A stretch of 64,000 bases of DNA from the NCBI RefSeq assembly GCF_001895205.1, contig NZ_BDJF01000027.1, positions 682,001 through 746,000 of the forward strand, written 5' to 3'. Source of the DNA: Vibrio injensis (GTDB lineage: Bacteria > Pseudomonadota > Gammaproteobacteria > Enterobacterales > Vibrionaceae). Shown here one piece after another: positions 50,696-60,090 of this stretch (its first letter is position 1; each line of letters opens with the position of its first letter). Position numbers and translations under genes: made by a program. The notes under the pieces were generated by a model. It ran no database searches, was not told the DNA's origin, and saw nothing but the letters and a program-made list of their open reading frames with translations.

Positions 50696-52384
50696 ATGAG
50701 TAGCCCTCGCTTACGTGTCCAGTTTGAAACCTTATTTGCTCATTTTCATGGTCAAGATGCAGAGACACAATTAGACGATATTACCGACATTTTATTTTGC
50801 ACTCGACGTAATGCGCGTATTGTACTTAATAAATTAGAAGATGAGGGATGGATTGAATGGCATCCCGCTCCAGGACGCGGCAAACTCTCACAGCTTATTT
50901 TTAAACGTAGTCGGGCAGATGTCAGTGAAAACCTTGCTCGTCGTTATCTGCAAGAAGGCAAGATAGGTCAAGCGCTGGCGGTATTGGATCAAGATGCCGC
51001 TAAGTTAACTCAAGTTATCCAAAGTTATCTAGGTGTACAACACCAAGAAGGCTTACAAGTGGTGCGCTTGCCGTATTATCGGCCACTCTCTATGCTTAAT
51101 CCTACGAAGCCGATGCGCCGATCTGAGCTGCATATTGCGCGACAAATTTATTCAGGTTTGACTCGTTTAGATGAAGAGGAACAGCTGCAAGCGGATCTTG
51201 CGCATCACTGGCAAGCGTTAAGCTCAACACACTGGCGGTTTTATTTACGTCCAGGAGTACGTTTTCATAACGGTGAATTAATGACTACTGAGATAGTGGT
51301 GCAGAGTCTATGGCAATTACGTTTGGTCAATTTGTTTGCACACATTGACGCCATTACGACTCCTGATAATTGGGTTGTCGATATTCATCTAGCTAAACCC
51401 GATACTCGTTTACCGCTATTATTGGCAGAATCTTGTGCAAAAATTTTATTGCCAGAGTCATTAAGAGCGGATGATTTTGATCAAAAACCAATAGGTAGTG
51501 GCCCTTATAAGGTTTTGATTAATGACGAAAAAAGACTAGTGCTACAAGCATTTGATGGCTATTTTGGTTTTCGTCCGTTGCTGGACCGTGTCGAAGTATG
51601 GGTTATTGATGAAGTGCACTCCTCAATGGTATTTCCGAGCTTAACGCACCCGATAAAAAGTCAGCGCGGTTCATTTAGTGAAGATGTTGAACTCGATCCC
51701 GGTTGCACTTATTTATTACTCAATCGTCGTAACGGTATTGCGTCTAATGAGACTTGGGCTAATTATTTACAAACCAAACTCAGTGCGCTGAATTTATTTC
51801 GTTTGTTACCAGAAGAAAAGGTGGTTGAACTGGGCGTATTGCCTGCTTATGGATTAAAGCCGGGTTGGTATCATCAAAATGGGCCAATGTCAGCCGTTGA
51901 ACCACCAATCGGTAAAACCGTTACGGTTGCTTATCATGCTCAACATCCTATGTTTCCTACTTTAGCGAAGTGTATTGAACGCCTACTTAAAGAAGATGGC
52001 ATTGAGGCAACTTTCATTAAATATGAATTAACCGTTGATGATGTCGATCAGGTGGACATTTGGATCAAAGCCATGGGCATCGCTAACCATCGGGATGATG
52101 CACTGGCTGGCTGGTTATTGGATTACTCCGATATAGAACCAATGAGCCAAGCCGAGGATTTTTATCGTTGGTCTGGATTGATTGATCAATGGCGTGCGAG
52201 CGATGAATCAACCCCTTTTCCCGCTCAAGAGCTCGGTAAGTCCTTAGTCGCCAGTAAACAGATCATTCCAATGTTTCATTGCTGGTTAGGGGTGAATAAA
52301 GATCAATGTGGTGCGTTACAAAATGCAAAGTGCAATGCCTTAGGTTGGTTTGATTTTAGCCAAGTATGGGTAAAACCAGAGTAA
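50696..52384 (+). CDS. sgrR: SgrR-family transcriptional regulator
   Basis: A 562-residue regulator of SgrR type. An N-terminal winged helix (about 1-110; CTRRNARIVLNKLEDEGW) is followed by a periplasmic-binding-protein-like domain (SBP_bac_5, about 165-560): YYRPLSMLNPTKPMRRSE, HIARQIYSGLTR and HWRFYLRPGVRFHNGE all align with E. coli SgrR. SgrR senses glucose-phosphate stress and activates the sRNA SgrS; no SgrS-like terminator or RNA is visible next to it. ATG 50696 gives the family N-terminus (SSPRLRVQFETLF); a frame up to 50600 lies outside homology. Confidence 0.9.
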   Translation: MSSPRLRVQFETLFAHFHGQDAETQLDDITDILFCTRRNARIVLNKLEDEGWIEWHPAPGRGKLSQLIFKRSRADVSENLARRYLQEGKIGQALAVLDQDAAKLTQVIQSYLGVQHQEGLQVVRLPYYRPLSMLNPTKPMRRSELHIARQIYSGLTRLDEEEQLQADLAHHWQALSSTHWRFYLRPGVRFHNGELMTTEIVVQSLWQLRLVNLFAHIDAITTPDNWVVDIHLAKPDTRLPLLLAESCAKILLPESLRADDFDQKPIGSGPYKVLINDEKRLVLQAFDGYFGFRPLLDRVEVWVIDEVHSSMVFPSLTHPIKSQRGSFSEDVELDPGCTYLLLNRRNGIASNETWANYLQTKLSALNLFRLLPEEKVVELGVLPAYGLKPGWYHQNGPMSAVEPPIGKTVTVAYHAQHPMFPTLAKCIERLLKEDGIEATFIKYELTVDDVDQVDIWIKAMGIANHRDDALAGWLLDYSDIEPMSQAEDFYRWSGLIDQWRASDESTPFPAQELGKSLVASKQIIPMFHCWLGVNKDQCGALQNAKCNALGWFDFSQVWVKPE

Positions 52385-52425
52385 AACGATCGTCAAATCA
52401 CCGATCTTGTTTGAGGAAAAAAGAG

Positions 52426-53313
52426 ATGCAAAGCCCGATTACTTTAGAAGCACTACATATCCTAGATGCGATTGAGCGGCGGGGGAGTTTTGCCGCGGCG
52501 GCCAATGAGCTGAACCGTGCACCAAGCTCATTGAGTTATCAAATTCAAAAGCTTGAACAAGATTTGGATATGATGATTTTTGATCGCTCTGGTCATAAAG
52601 CCAGTTTTACTGATGCTGGACGGTTGATCCTTGAGCGTGGGCGAACCATTTTGTCCGCCGCCGAGAAGCTAGTTAACGATGCGACGTTACTTGCTAACGG
52701 CTGGGAGCTAGATATTACATTGGCTTTTGATGGCATCATTCCGGTCGCGAACTTTTTTCCTTTGGTGGATGCATTAGGTAATGTCAGTAAAACTCGGATT
52801 CGTCTACAAGAAGAGATTTTAGCCGGAAGTTGGGAGTCTCTCGCTACAGGAAGAGCCGATTTACTGATTTGCCCTAAGATAGACAGTTTACCGCAAGAGG
52901 TAAAATCAGAGCGATTAGGCTCAATGTCACTGATTTGGGTTGCCGCGAGCGATCATTATGTTCATCGCCGCCGTGGCGAATTTGATGAGCAGGCTCGACA
53001 AAAGTATCGAGTGATTGCGATTGCCGATACAGCGCGTGAACAACCAGCGATGAGTGTCAATATTTTAGAAAAGCAGCCGCGTTTAACGGTGAGTAATTTT
53101 AATGCCAAGTGCCAAGCGCTGGTGGAAGGATTAGGTATTGGTACTTTGCCGATACAAACTGCACAACCGTTAATTGCCAGTGGGCAATTGAAAAAAATAT
53201 CCGGTAGTGCAGATAAACACATTGATATTGTTATGGCTTGGCGCAGAAACACGACTGGTGAAGCAAAATCGTGGTGTATTCAATATTTGAAAAAACATTG
53301 GGATCTTGTTTGA
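52426..53313 (+). CDS. yhaJ: LysR-family regulator, YhaJ-like
   Basis: A 295-residue LysR protein strongly like E. coli YhaJ: TLEALHILDAIERRGSFAAAANEL (in pieces: LDAIERRGSFAAAA, residues 10-23), QIQKLEQDLDMMIFDRSGH, and IADTAREQPAMSV (about 200) plus MAWRRNTTGEAKSWC near the end. YhaJ responds to aromatic explosives-like compounds and quinones and controls quinol oxidoreductase genes. ATG 52426 has GGAAAAAAGAG upstream; earlier in-frame codons overlap sgrR. The target is unknown here. Confidence 0.87.
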   Translation: MQSPITLEALHILDAIERRGSFAAAANELNRAPSSLSYQIQKLEQDLDMMIFDRSGHKASFTDAGRLILERGRTILSAAEKLVNDATLLANGWELDITLAFDGIIPVANFFPLVDALGNVSKTRIRLQEEILAGSWESLATGRADLLICPKIDSLPQEVKSERLGSMSLIWVAASDHYVHRRRGEFDEQARQKYRVIAIADTAREQPAMSVNILEKQPRLTVSNFNAKCQALVEGLGIGTLPIQTAQPLIASGQLKKISGSADKHIDIVMAWRRNTTGEAKSWCIQYLKKHWDLV

Positions 53314-53330
53314 TCTACCAGAGTATTGGT

Positions 53331-54191
53331 TTACGGTTCGGTTAGGGTCAAGACCATGTCTGCCGTTCCATCTTCAAAGTGGATCTCGATACTAAAGCCC
53401 AGTTTTTGGGCTAAATTAAGCATCCCTTTATTGCTAGGCATGGTCATACCCGAGATGCGGGCAGTCCCTTTCGCTTGGCAGTAATCAATGATCTTTTTCA
53501 TTAACAATGATCCGAGCCCTTTTCCTTTAAGATCGGAGCGGATCAAAATGGCAAATTCAGCATCACTGTTATCATGGTTGATTAATGCTCGTGAGACACC
53601 AATGATCTCTGCTGGTGAGGTTTTATGGCTGACAGCAACAAAAGCCATCTCTCGGTCATAATCAATTTGGGTAAAGTTGGCTAGGGCTTCGTGATTAAAC
53701 TCACCGACATCCGAAAAAAAACGTTTGTATAGATCTTCTTTTGAAACTCGATTGATAAAAGCGGCATGTTGTGGCTCATCTTCGGGGAGAATCGGTCGAA
53801 TCGTTAGCGGCTCCCCATCTTTAGCTATGATATTTTCGACCAATTCAGAAGGATAGGGGCGAATAGCTAATCGACTTTGTGCATCCCCTTCGAAACGTTG
53901 TAATACCAAATCAGCATCTAGAATCGTAAATTGATCGCCATTGACCAGCAAAGGGTGAATATCTAATTCGTGTACTTGTGGACATTCAATAATCAGTTGG
54001 GAGATTCGGACTAAAAACTCGGATAAACCGTCAATATCAATAGGAATTGGTTGTTTTTGCAAACGAATTTTACCGCTGCGTAGCGCTCGAACAATTAAGT
54101 ATCTTGCCAGTGTCATGTTTAATGGTGGTAATGCCGCGACCGCATCCAGTGATTCCTCCCACTCTGATCCTCCTTGGCCCAGTAAAATCAC
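53331..54191 (-). pseudogene. patZ: PatZ/YfiQ protein acetyltransferase, C-terminal fragment after frameshift
   Basis: Minus-strand fragment coding the last third of PatZ (Pka/YfiQ): the end of the ATP-grasp domain (ILLGQGGSEWEESLDAVAALPPLN, in pieces) and the GNAT acetyltransferase with IDYDREMAFVAV and RSDLKGKGLGSLLMKK (the acetyl-CoA loop). The homologous frame actually continues upstream to about 54219 (LKVKHDAIFGPVILLG), where it meets the N-terminal fragment in another frame. PatZ acetylates acetyl-CoA synthetase and other enzymes. Any start within this fragment (for example GTG 54191) would make a truncated GNAT protein, possibly still an acetyltransferase. Marked as broken because the family is one chain of about 890 residues. 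Confidence 0.85.
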
Positions 54192-54219
54192 TGGACCAAA
54201 AATAGCATCGTGTTTGACT

Positions 54220-55998
54220 TTAAGCCAGTTTGGCCATCGCTTGCACTAACAAGCCATACACTCTGGCTGCCGGATAGGAGAGTTGAGTTCTATCAAGGAT
54301 CGATTGCGCGGCATTAGCCACTTCGTTACGGTTGCGTAGGTTAAGCATAACGCCTTGCACGTCGGATTTATGACTAATGTCTGGAGATCGCAATTTTACC
54401 GCAACCGGATAGCCAATCGTTTCTGCTATGTGTACCGCCTCGCTACTGTCTGAAGCAATCCAGGTAGGTAACACATTAAAATGAAAGCATTTGAGGAACG
54501 TACCTATTTGATGAGTATCAATGTGCACACTTTCTTGTTCGCTTAAATGCTCGGCTATCCACGCTTTGGCGCTATTGATTTCTGACGCGGTCACCAACTC
54601 AGTGGTCGTCGGGGTTTCCATCAGCTGTTTTTGGTTACGCCTAAATTCAACCAAATGCATGAAGGCCACGACCGCACTTTCTGGTGTGCGGTAGGTCGGG
54701 ATGCCAGCTTGAGTAAAAATGTGCCGAGCCGGGCGAGCGGTGAGTTCCCCAGACCAATTGGTCAGAATATTAAAACGCCTCGCCCGAGGGTGAGTTTTGA
54801 TCACCTCAACAATAGCCATTGCTGTTTGCTCTGAGTGCGCGATGGCGGAAGGAGAGTGCATAATCAGAATGGCATCGATATCATCACTATCAAGCACTGC
54901 TTTTAACGCATTAACATAACGAATGTGGTCAGCATCTCCAACAATATCTATTGGGTTGTTTTGCGACCAACTACGTGGAAGGCATTGATCAAGCTGTTGA
55001 TAAACGGTTGGATTTAATTGTGCTAATTTCCCCCCACGTTCGAGCAACGTATCGACGGCCATAATAGCAGGTCCACCACCATTAGTGATGATTGCCAGTC
55101 GCTCGCCTTGGAGTGGTACGGCATGAGTTAACGTTTCAACGGCGGCAAACAGCTCATGCGTATTATTAACCCTCAGCATACCGGTTCTGCGAATGGCAGA
55201 GTCATAAATAATATCTAGGGTATCTTCGCCTCCAGTGTGTATTTTAGCTGCCTTTCGTCCTGCCGCGGTTCTACCACCTTTTAAAACAAGTATTCGTCGA
55301 TTACGAGACGCGGCACGTGCTGCGGATAAAAAGCGACGTGCATCTTTGATGGTATCGACATACAACAAAATAGCATGAGTGTGTTTGTCGATACTGAGCG
55401 AATCGAGCAAATCGGCGAAGTCGATATCGCAGGCGTTGCCTAGGGAAATAAAAGCCGAAAAGCCAATTTGTTTATCATTGGCCCAATCGAGAATCGTCGT
55501 GCATACCGCAGCCGATTGGGAGATAAAAGCAATATGCCCCTTTAAGGCATTAACCGGAGAAAATGAGCCATTGAAATGTATCCAGGGCAGAATAATCCCA
55601 AGGCTATTAGGGCCTAGTACGCGAATTCCGGCTTGCTTGGCAATCGTTAGGCACTGCTGCTGAATTTCGTGCTGTTGAGCATCTTCACTGTACATATCGG
55701 CGGATAATACGATAACGCATGAGACGCCTTTTTCTGCCAATTGGCTAAAGAGTTGTAGATTACGAGAAGCATGAGTACAAAGAATCGCAATATCGGGGAC
55801 GAGAGGTAAATCAAGTACAGTTTTGTAAGCCAAGACGCCACATACCGATGGGTAACGTGGCGTCACCGGCATAATTGCCCCATCGAAACCGCCCTGAAGT
55901 AGGTTTTTCATAACGATATTACCCGCTCGAAAAGATCGCGTTGAAGCGCCGATCACAGCCACAGATCTTGGATTAAGTAGCGGGTTGATAGAATTCAT
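54220..55998 (-). pseudogene. patZ: PatZ/YfiQ protein acetyltransferase, N-terminal fragment
   Basis: 592 codons: a CoA-binding domain (SVAVIGASTRSFRAGN, residue 12), the ligase-CoA domains (SQSAAVCTTILDWA near 168, NGGGPAIMAVDTL near 308) and the beginning of the ATP-grasp domain (GYPVAVKLRSPDISHKSDVQGV, in pieces, near 525-545). It stops at TAA 54220-54222 right after LVQAMAKLA, in the middle of the ATP-grasp domain; the rest of the protein continues in the plus-one related frame from about 54219. The GG-x-E-L block expected at that point is missing, so a deletion of about 14 bases (my estimate from the E. coli spacing) probably caused the frameshift. A sequencing error is less likely than a deletion because coding residues are missing. 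Confidence 0.85.
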
Positions 55999-56278
55999 GA
56001 TGTGAAGACCTAACAGGTAATGAGCCTAATAACCAAGTTTTGCCTCTGGTGTGAAATGTTTACCAAAGGTCAATACCGCCTTATGAACAATACTTTAGTT
56101 AAAATTGTCTGATGGTGTTGATGTATTTAGTCTGGATGTGATCTTCATGACATCATCTCTCTTCCAGTTTGTGTCATAAATCACAGGATAATCAGAGATA
56201 ATGACATCCTATACTTGATTATAAGACGCGCTATCGGCATGATTTACATTACTTTCTATCTAAGGTGTGTATTGGTTT

Positions 56279-56854
56279 ATGAAAAGAATTGCGATTGTTG
56301 GTTTGTGCGCGCTGCTCGCCGCCTGTGCCTCGGAAAATTATATCACGGATGTAACAACTCAAAGTCATACGGAAGAGTTTGCTGTAGCCGATATTCCTAA
56401 ACCTATCGTCTCAGAAAGGGGCAATGCTGACGGAGTATCCGAACGCAATGTTCAAGCTCAAGTGATCAAAATGACGCCTGCCGAAGAGCAAAAAATCGTT
56501 AAAGCCACGCCACCAGCTAAACCTAAAGTTACCATTGCTCCACCAACTGAGCAGCAATTGGCAATGAATCCACGTTATGGCTTTACCATTCAAGTTGTCG
56601 CTGTTGGCGCACAAACCAAAGTTGATCAATTTGCTAATCAGTTACCTAAAGATGGCCAACCAATTTGGGAAAACTACAAGGTTGTTAATGGTACTAAATG
56701 GTACACGGTTTTGTATGGTGATTACGCCACTCGTCAGGAAGCATTGAATGCCTTGCAAGGATTACCTGAAGAATTTCGTGACTTGAAACCATTTGTTAAG
56801 AGTATCGATAGTATTAAAAATTCAGACTTTCCTACATTAAATAAACTCAATTAA
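56279..56854 (+). CDS. SPOR-domain lipoprotein
   Basis: A 191-residue lipoprotein. Lipobox LLAACA gives Cys at about residue 16. A proline/lysine-rich linker (about 60-100) leads to a SPOR domain (about 104-180: YGFTIQVVAVGAQTKVDQFANQL and WYTVLYGDYATRQEALNAL, in pieces). SPOR domains bind denuded septal peptidoglycan, so this protein probably works at the division site, like DamX or RlpA partners. ATG 56279 with TAAGGTG upstream; the in-frame ATG 56267 adds four residues before the signal. Stand-alone gene with a terminator-like hairpin behind. Confidence 0.87.
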   Translation: MKRIAIVGLCALLAACASENYITDVTTQSHTEEFAVADIPKPIVSERGNADGVSERNVQAQVIKMTPAEEQKIVKATPPAKPKVTIAPPTEQQLAMNPRYGFTIQVVAVGAQTKVDQFANQLPKDGQPIWENYKVVNGTKWYTVLYGDYATRQEALNALQGLPEEFRDLKPFVKSIDSIKNSDFPTLNKLN

Positions 56855-56866
56855 TGAACATCTACA

Positions 56867-56886
56867 ACAGGGGCTTTTGCCCCTGT
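56867..56886 (+). terminator. Terminator-like hairpin
   Basis: ACAGGGGC-TTTT-GCCCCTGT, perfect 8-pair stem 12 bases after the SPOR gene stop. Short T-rich tail only. Confidence 0.6.
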
Positions 56887-57049
56887 GCTGTTTATTCTCT
56901 ACACAATTAAACTAAGATTAGGTAATAAATCCTTTTCTATGGTGTACCTCTGTGCTGAATTGTCTATCATAGCCGATAGAATGAATGTGGTTACCACATC
57001 AGTTGGTCTTGTGGTCTGCAAGCAAATTTTGGTGTAACGGAACGGTTTA

Positions 57050-58054
57050 ATGAATAAAACAACAATTTTACTTTTATGTGGTGGAGGCTCGTCAGAACAC
57101 GAGATCTCGCTAGTTTCTGCTGATTATTTACAGCAACAACTGACGTTAACGTCATCGTTCGACGTGATTCGAGTAGAGATGAAACCCACGGGGTGGTTTA
57201 CTGATTCCGGTGATATGGTTTACCTTGATACGAATTCTGCCTCACTAAATAGCGATCATGGCTCTCGTCACATCGATTTTGTTGTGCCTTGCATCCACGG
57301 CTATCCGGGTGAAACGGGCGATATCCAATCAATGTTAGAGCTGGCCGGTATCCCATATTTAGGATGTGGACCAGAAGCCAGCAGTAATAGTTTCAATAAA
57401 ATCACGTCGAAACTGTGGTATGACGCACTCGGTATTCCTAATACACCCTACTTATTTTTAACAGAAAATAACGATGAAGCTTTACGTCAAGCCCAGCTAG
57501 CTTTTGATAAATGGGGCTCTGTATTCATCAAGGCGGCTCGGCAAGGTTCATCGGTTGGCTGTTACAAGGTCACCGATAGGCAGCAAATTGCCAAGGCAAT
57601 TGATGATGCATTTACCTTTTCTGATCAAGTGCTGGTTGAACAAGCCGTCAAACCGCGAGAGTTAGAGGTTGCTGCTTATGAGCTTGGGGGAAAACTCCAT
57701 ATTACTCAGCCTGGCGAGATCATTGCTCCTGATGATGCTTTTTATAGCTATGAAGAGAAGTACAGTGCCAATAGTCATTCAATTACTAAAGTAGCTGCGG
57801 ATAATATCACTGTAGAGCAAAGAGATCTCATTAAGCGCTGTGCAGAGAAGGTTTTTGTGCATATGAAATTAAGGCATCTTGCTCGAATAGACTTTTTCCT
57901 TACCTCACAAGGCGAAATTTATCTTAATGAAGTGAATACTTTTCCTGGAATGACGCCCATTTCCATGTTCCCGAAAATGCTGGAACACCACGGCCACTCA
58001 TTCTCGGTTTTTTTAGCTGATTGTGTCCAACGCTCACTTATGTCCAAGGTTTAA
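57050..58054 (+). CDS. ddl: D-alanine--D-alanine ligase
   Basis: A 334-residue ATP-grasp ligase. LCGGGSSEHEISLVSA (about 9-24) is the N-terminal Ddl signature, HGYPGETGDIQ (about 83-93) the loop over the first D-alanine, and NEVNTFPGMTPISMFP (about 302) the metal- and substrate-binding block. It joins two D-alanines for peptidoglycan precursors. The length is like the DdlA type. Its last 17 bases overlap the convergent recombinase-like gene. Placement beside a cell-wall-stress operon (61848 onward) fits envelope biology. Confidence 0.94.
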   Translation: MNKTTILLLCGGGSSEHEISLVSADYLQQQLTLTSSFDVIRVEMKPTGWFTDSGDMVYLDTNSASLNSDHGSRHIDFVVPCIHGYPGETGDIQSMLELAGIPYLGCGPEASSNSFNKITSKLWYDALGIPNTPYLFLTENNDEALRQAQLAFDKWGSVFIKAARQGSSVGCYKVTDRQQIAKAIDDAFTFSDQVLVEQAVKPRELEVAAYELGGKLHITQPGEIIAPDDAFYSYEEKYSANSHSITKVAADNITVEQRDLIKRCAEKVFVHMKLRHLARIDFFLTSQGEIYLNEVNTFPGMTPISMFPKMLEHHGHSFSVFLADCVQRSLMSKV

Positions 58055-58991
58055 TTCGAGTAAATTTTATTTTAGCAACTTCTGCGGTGTATAATTTACC
58101 TAAGTATTGGTTAGGCATCGCAGGGCTTAACCAACGCCCAAAACTTTGAATATCTTTAGTATGATAGCCTTGTTCGGCTAGCTCTTTTACGGCACCAATT
58201 CGGGTCGATTGACCTGAAAATTTTAAATGTGGTAGAGCTAATAAATCACCAGCACGCCTTAATATACGGTAGATGGATGAATCATCTAAAGGTTGATTAT
58301 TGATATTGCCATGCCTATCAATCGAGCGAAAAACTGCGCCATCTTGCTGAGAGATCAATGCCGTCCAACGAGCTAATATTTGCTGCGCTGAAGGGGATAA
58401 TTGATAGATTTCATTGCCAATGCTAAGTTGACTATGATCTTCTGCTATATCTTTGAAGCTGAGCTTTTTAAGCTCTCCTCGTTTCATGGCACATTCAAAC
58501 ATCACGTGATAGATAGCCAAATCACGTATTGCTAGACTTTCATTGCTTTCGGCCATTAATTGATAAAGTGATGCCAAGTGTTGACGAGTAAAACATTCAG
58601 CCTGTTTCTCATCGCCGTATTTTTCCGCCCTTAAGCGTTGAAGAAGTTGACGAACTTGCACATTCAACGTCGGATCTTTTTGATTCAGTAAGTAATGAAT
58701 CATACCGATAGTGACAGAGTAACGTCTAATGGTACTAAACTTTCTTACCTTGGCTTCACTTTCAAGAAATAATCTAACGGCGGTAACGGAAGCCGGTAAA
58801 GGGTTTACCGATTTTCTTTGGCAAAATTCAGTGAAAATATTCCAATCTTTACTGAAGGCGAGTAATGAATTTTTTTGATAATGTTCTTGGGTCAATAGAG
58901 CAAGCTGCTGTGGTGTGATAGGATGCTTAAATTCCAATAGTTTAGCTTTGATCTGTTTTGCTTCAGTCAATTGTACAAGAGGTCTTTTCAT
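58038..58991 (-). CDS. Tyrosine-recombinase-like protein with altered catalytic box
   Basis: A 317-residue protein with the two-domain layout of tyrosine recombinases: a SAM-like core-binding half (about 25-125) and a catalytic half. Visible catalytic positions are R171 (MKRGEL), R264 in QSTR where most enzymes have HxxR, W287 (GRW) and Y296 (NQYLG). The His of the HxxR box is replaced by Gln261. No phage, integron or att-type repeats lie nearby, so this may be a domesticated recombinase with weak or altered activity. It overlaps the ddl 3' end by 17 bases on the opposite strand. ATG 58991 assumed. Confidence 0.8.
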   Translation of the reverse strand: MKRPLVQLTEAKQIKAKLLEFKHPITPQQLALLTQEHYQKNSLLAFSKDWNIFTEFCQRKSVNPLPASVTAVRLFLESEAKVRKFSTIRRYSVTIGMIHYLLNQKDPTLNVQVRQLLQRLRAEKYGDEKQAECFTRQHLASLYQLMAESNESLAIRDLAIYHVMFECAMKRGELKKLSFKDIAEDHSQLSIGNEIYQLSPSAQQILARWTALISQQDGAVFRSIDRHGNINNQPLDDSSIYRILRRAGDLLALPHLKFSGQSTRIGAVKELAEQGYHTKDIQSFGRWLSPAMPNQYLGKLYTAEVAKIKFTRIKPWT

Positions 58992-59092
58992 GTTAACGCA
59001 CTATAACTTTCTAATTAGTTACTAAATATACTTGCGTACCGAGAAGATACAATTATTATTTAACTATCAATGACAAAAATAAGTAGGTCATC

Positions 59093-59479
59093 ATGGCAAT
59101 TACTACATACCGAGGGTTTACTTTAAAATCTGCAGATAACTCCCCAGACATCTGGCAAGTGCAGATCAAAAAAAACGTTTTAACTGGAAACCTCGCTGCA
59201 GTAAAAAAAAGTATTGATTGGTTTTGTGATACGGCATCGCTGATTGACCCAAGTGAATTTGAATCGATTGGCAAAAAACGGGAAGGTAGTGCACAAACAA
59301 TTCAAGAGCAATTTAACGGTTTCATGTTAAAAAATGATACCGGAGAACCCAATGGATGGTATTGCTTTTTCAATGGCCGCTTGATCAAAGGAGCAAAAGT
59401 TGCTATTCAAAAACATATCGAAGCTTATCTGATTGCAAAACAGAAAGCGGAAGCCCAACAAACTCAATTAAAAAAATAA
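59093..59479 (+). CDS. DUF3319-like conserved Vibrio protein
   Basis: A 128-residue soluble protein. The start MAITTYRGFTLKSA and the segment NLAAVKKSIDWFCD (about 33) resemble the Vibrio family DUF3319 as I recall it. The C-terminus is a basic helix with poly-glutamine (KQKAEAQQTQLKK). No catalytic motif is seen. It lies 18 bases before the SUI1-type gene and is probably co-transcribed with it. Function unknown. Confidence 0.7.
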   Translation: MAITTYRGFTLKSADNSPDIWQVQIKKNVLTGNLAAVKKSIDWFCDTASLIDPSEFESIGKKREGSAQTIQEQFNGFMLKNDTGEPNGWYCFFNGRLIKGAKVAIQKHIEAYLIAKQKAEAQQTQLKK

Positions 59480-59497
59480 CAAAGAACGAAGTATATT

Positions 59498-59809
59498 ATG
59501 ACTCTTGTATATTCAACGGAAACGGGCCGTATTAAGCCTGAAGCCCCAAGCATTGAGCGTCCAAAAGGTGATGGGATTGTCAGAATTCACAAAGAAACAA
59601 AAGGCCGAAAAGGCAAAGGTGTGTCGATTATTAAGGGTTTAGATCTTGATGATGCGCCTCTAAAGTTGCTGGCTGCTGAGCTAAAAAAGTCCTGTGGCTG
59701 CGGTGGTTCGATAAAGGACGGCCACATTGAAATTCAAGGTGAAATGCGTGACAAAATTAAGCAGTTGCTTGAAAAAAAAGGTTACACGGTAAAGCTTGCT
59801 GGCAGCTAA
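59498..59809 (+). CDS. yciH: SUI1/YciH-family translation factor-like protein
   Basis: A 103-residue SUI1-domain protein, like E. coli YciH (108). RIHKETKGRKGKGVSIIKGL (in pieces: KETKGRKGKGVSII, about 30-43) is the eIF1-type RNA-facing loop; CGCGGSIKDGHIEIQGE (about 65) is the second family block. eIF1 relatives check start-codon selection; YciH affects translation initiation in stress. A large hairpin terminator begins inside its stop codon. Confidence 0.92.
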   Translation: MTLVYSTETGRIKPEAPSIERPKGDGIVRIHKETKGRKGKGVSIIKGLDLDDAPLKLLAAELKKSCGCGGSIKDGHIEIQGEMRDKIKQLLEKKGYTVKLAGS

Positions 59810-59846
59810 TAACGACACTTGTATGTTGATAACAAGAGTCGTTATT
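59808..59846 (+). terminator. Long hairpin terminator at the yciH stop codon
   Basis: AATAACGAC-A-CTTGT against ACAAG-A-GTCGTTATT, 14 pairs with one A/A mismatch. Its first base is inside the stop codon. The T-rich tail is moderate. Confidence 0.65.
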
Positions 59847-60090
59847 AGCTATTTTATGGTAAATAGACCTTATGTTTAATCTTCGGCGTATGCTGAGTAG
59901 AAGTAGAGTAAGGTCTATCTCAAGCTCTCTTTTTATCGCCCACATTGAATAGATAAAACCACCTTTACCTTCGCCGATTTATTTAACATAACAATGATAA
60001 TGCGCACTAAAGTGTGACCGTTAACATTGACAGGAATATCATGCCCATGGTTCTATACATGCCTTACGTTTATCACTATAAGGACATGTA

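Noticed and set aside
58038..58991. Prophage or genomic island boundary at the recombinase-like gene
   Set aside because: No tRNA, direct repeats, phage genes or composition shift beside it; the flanks are core genes.
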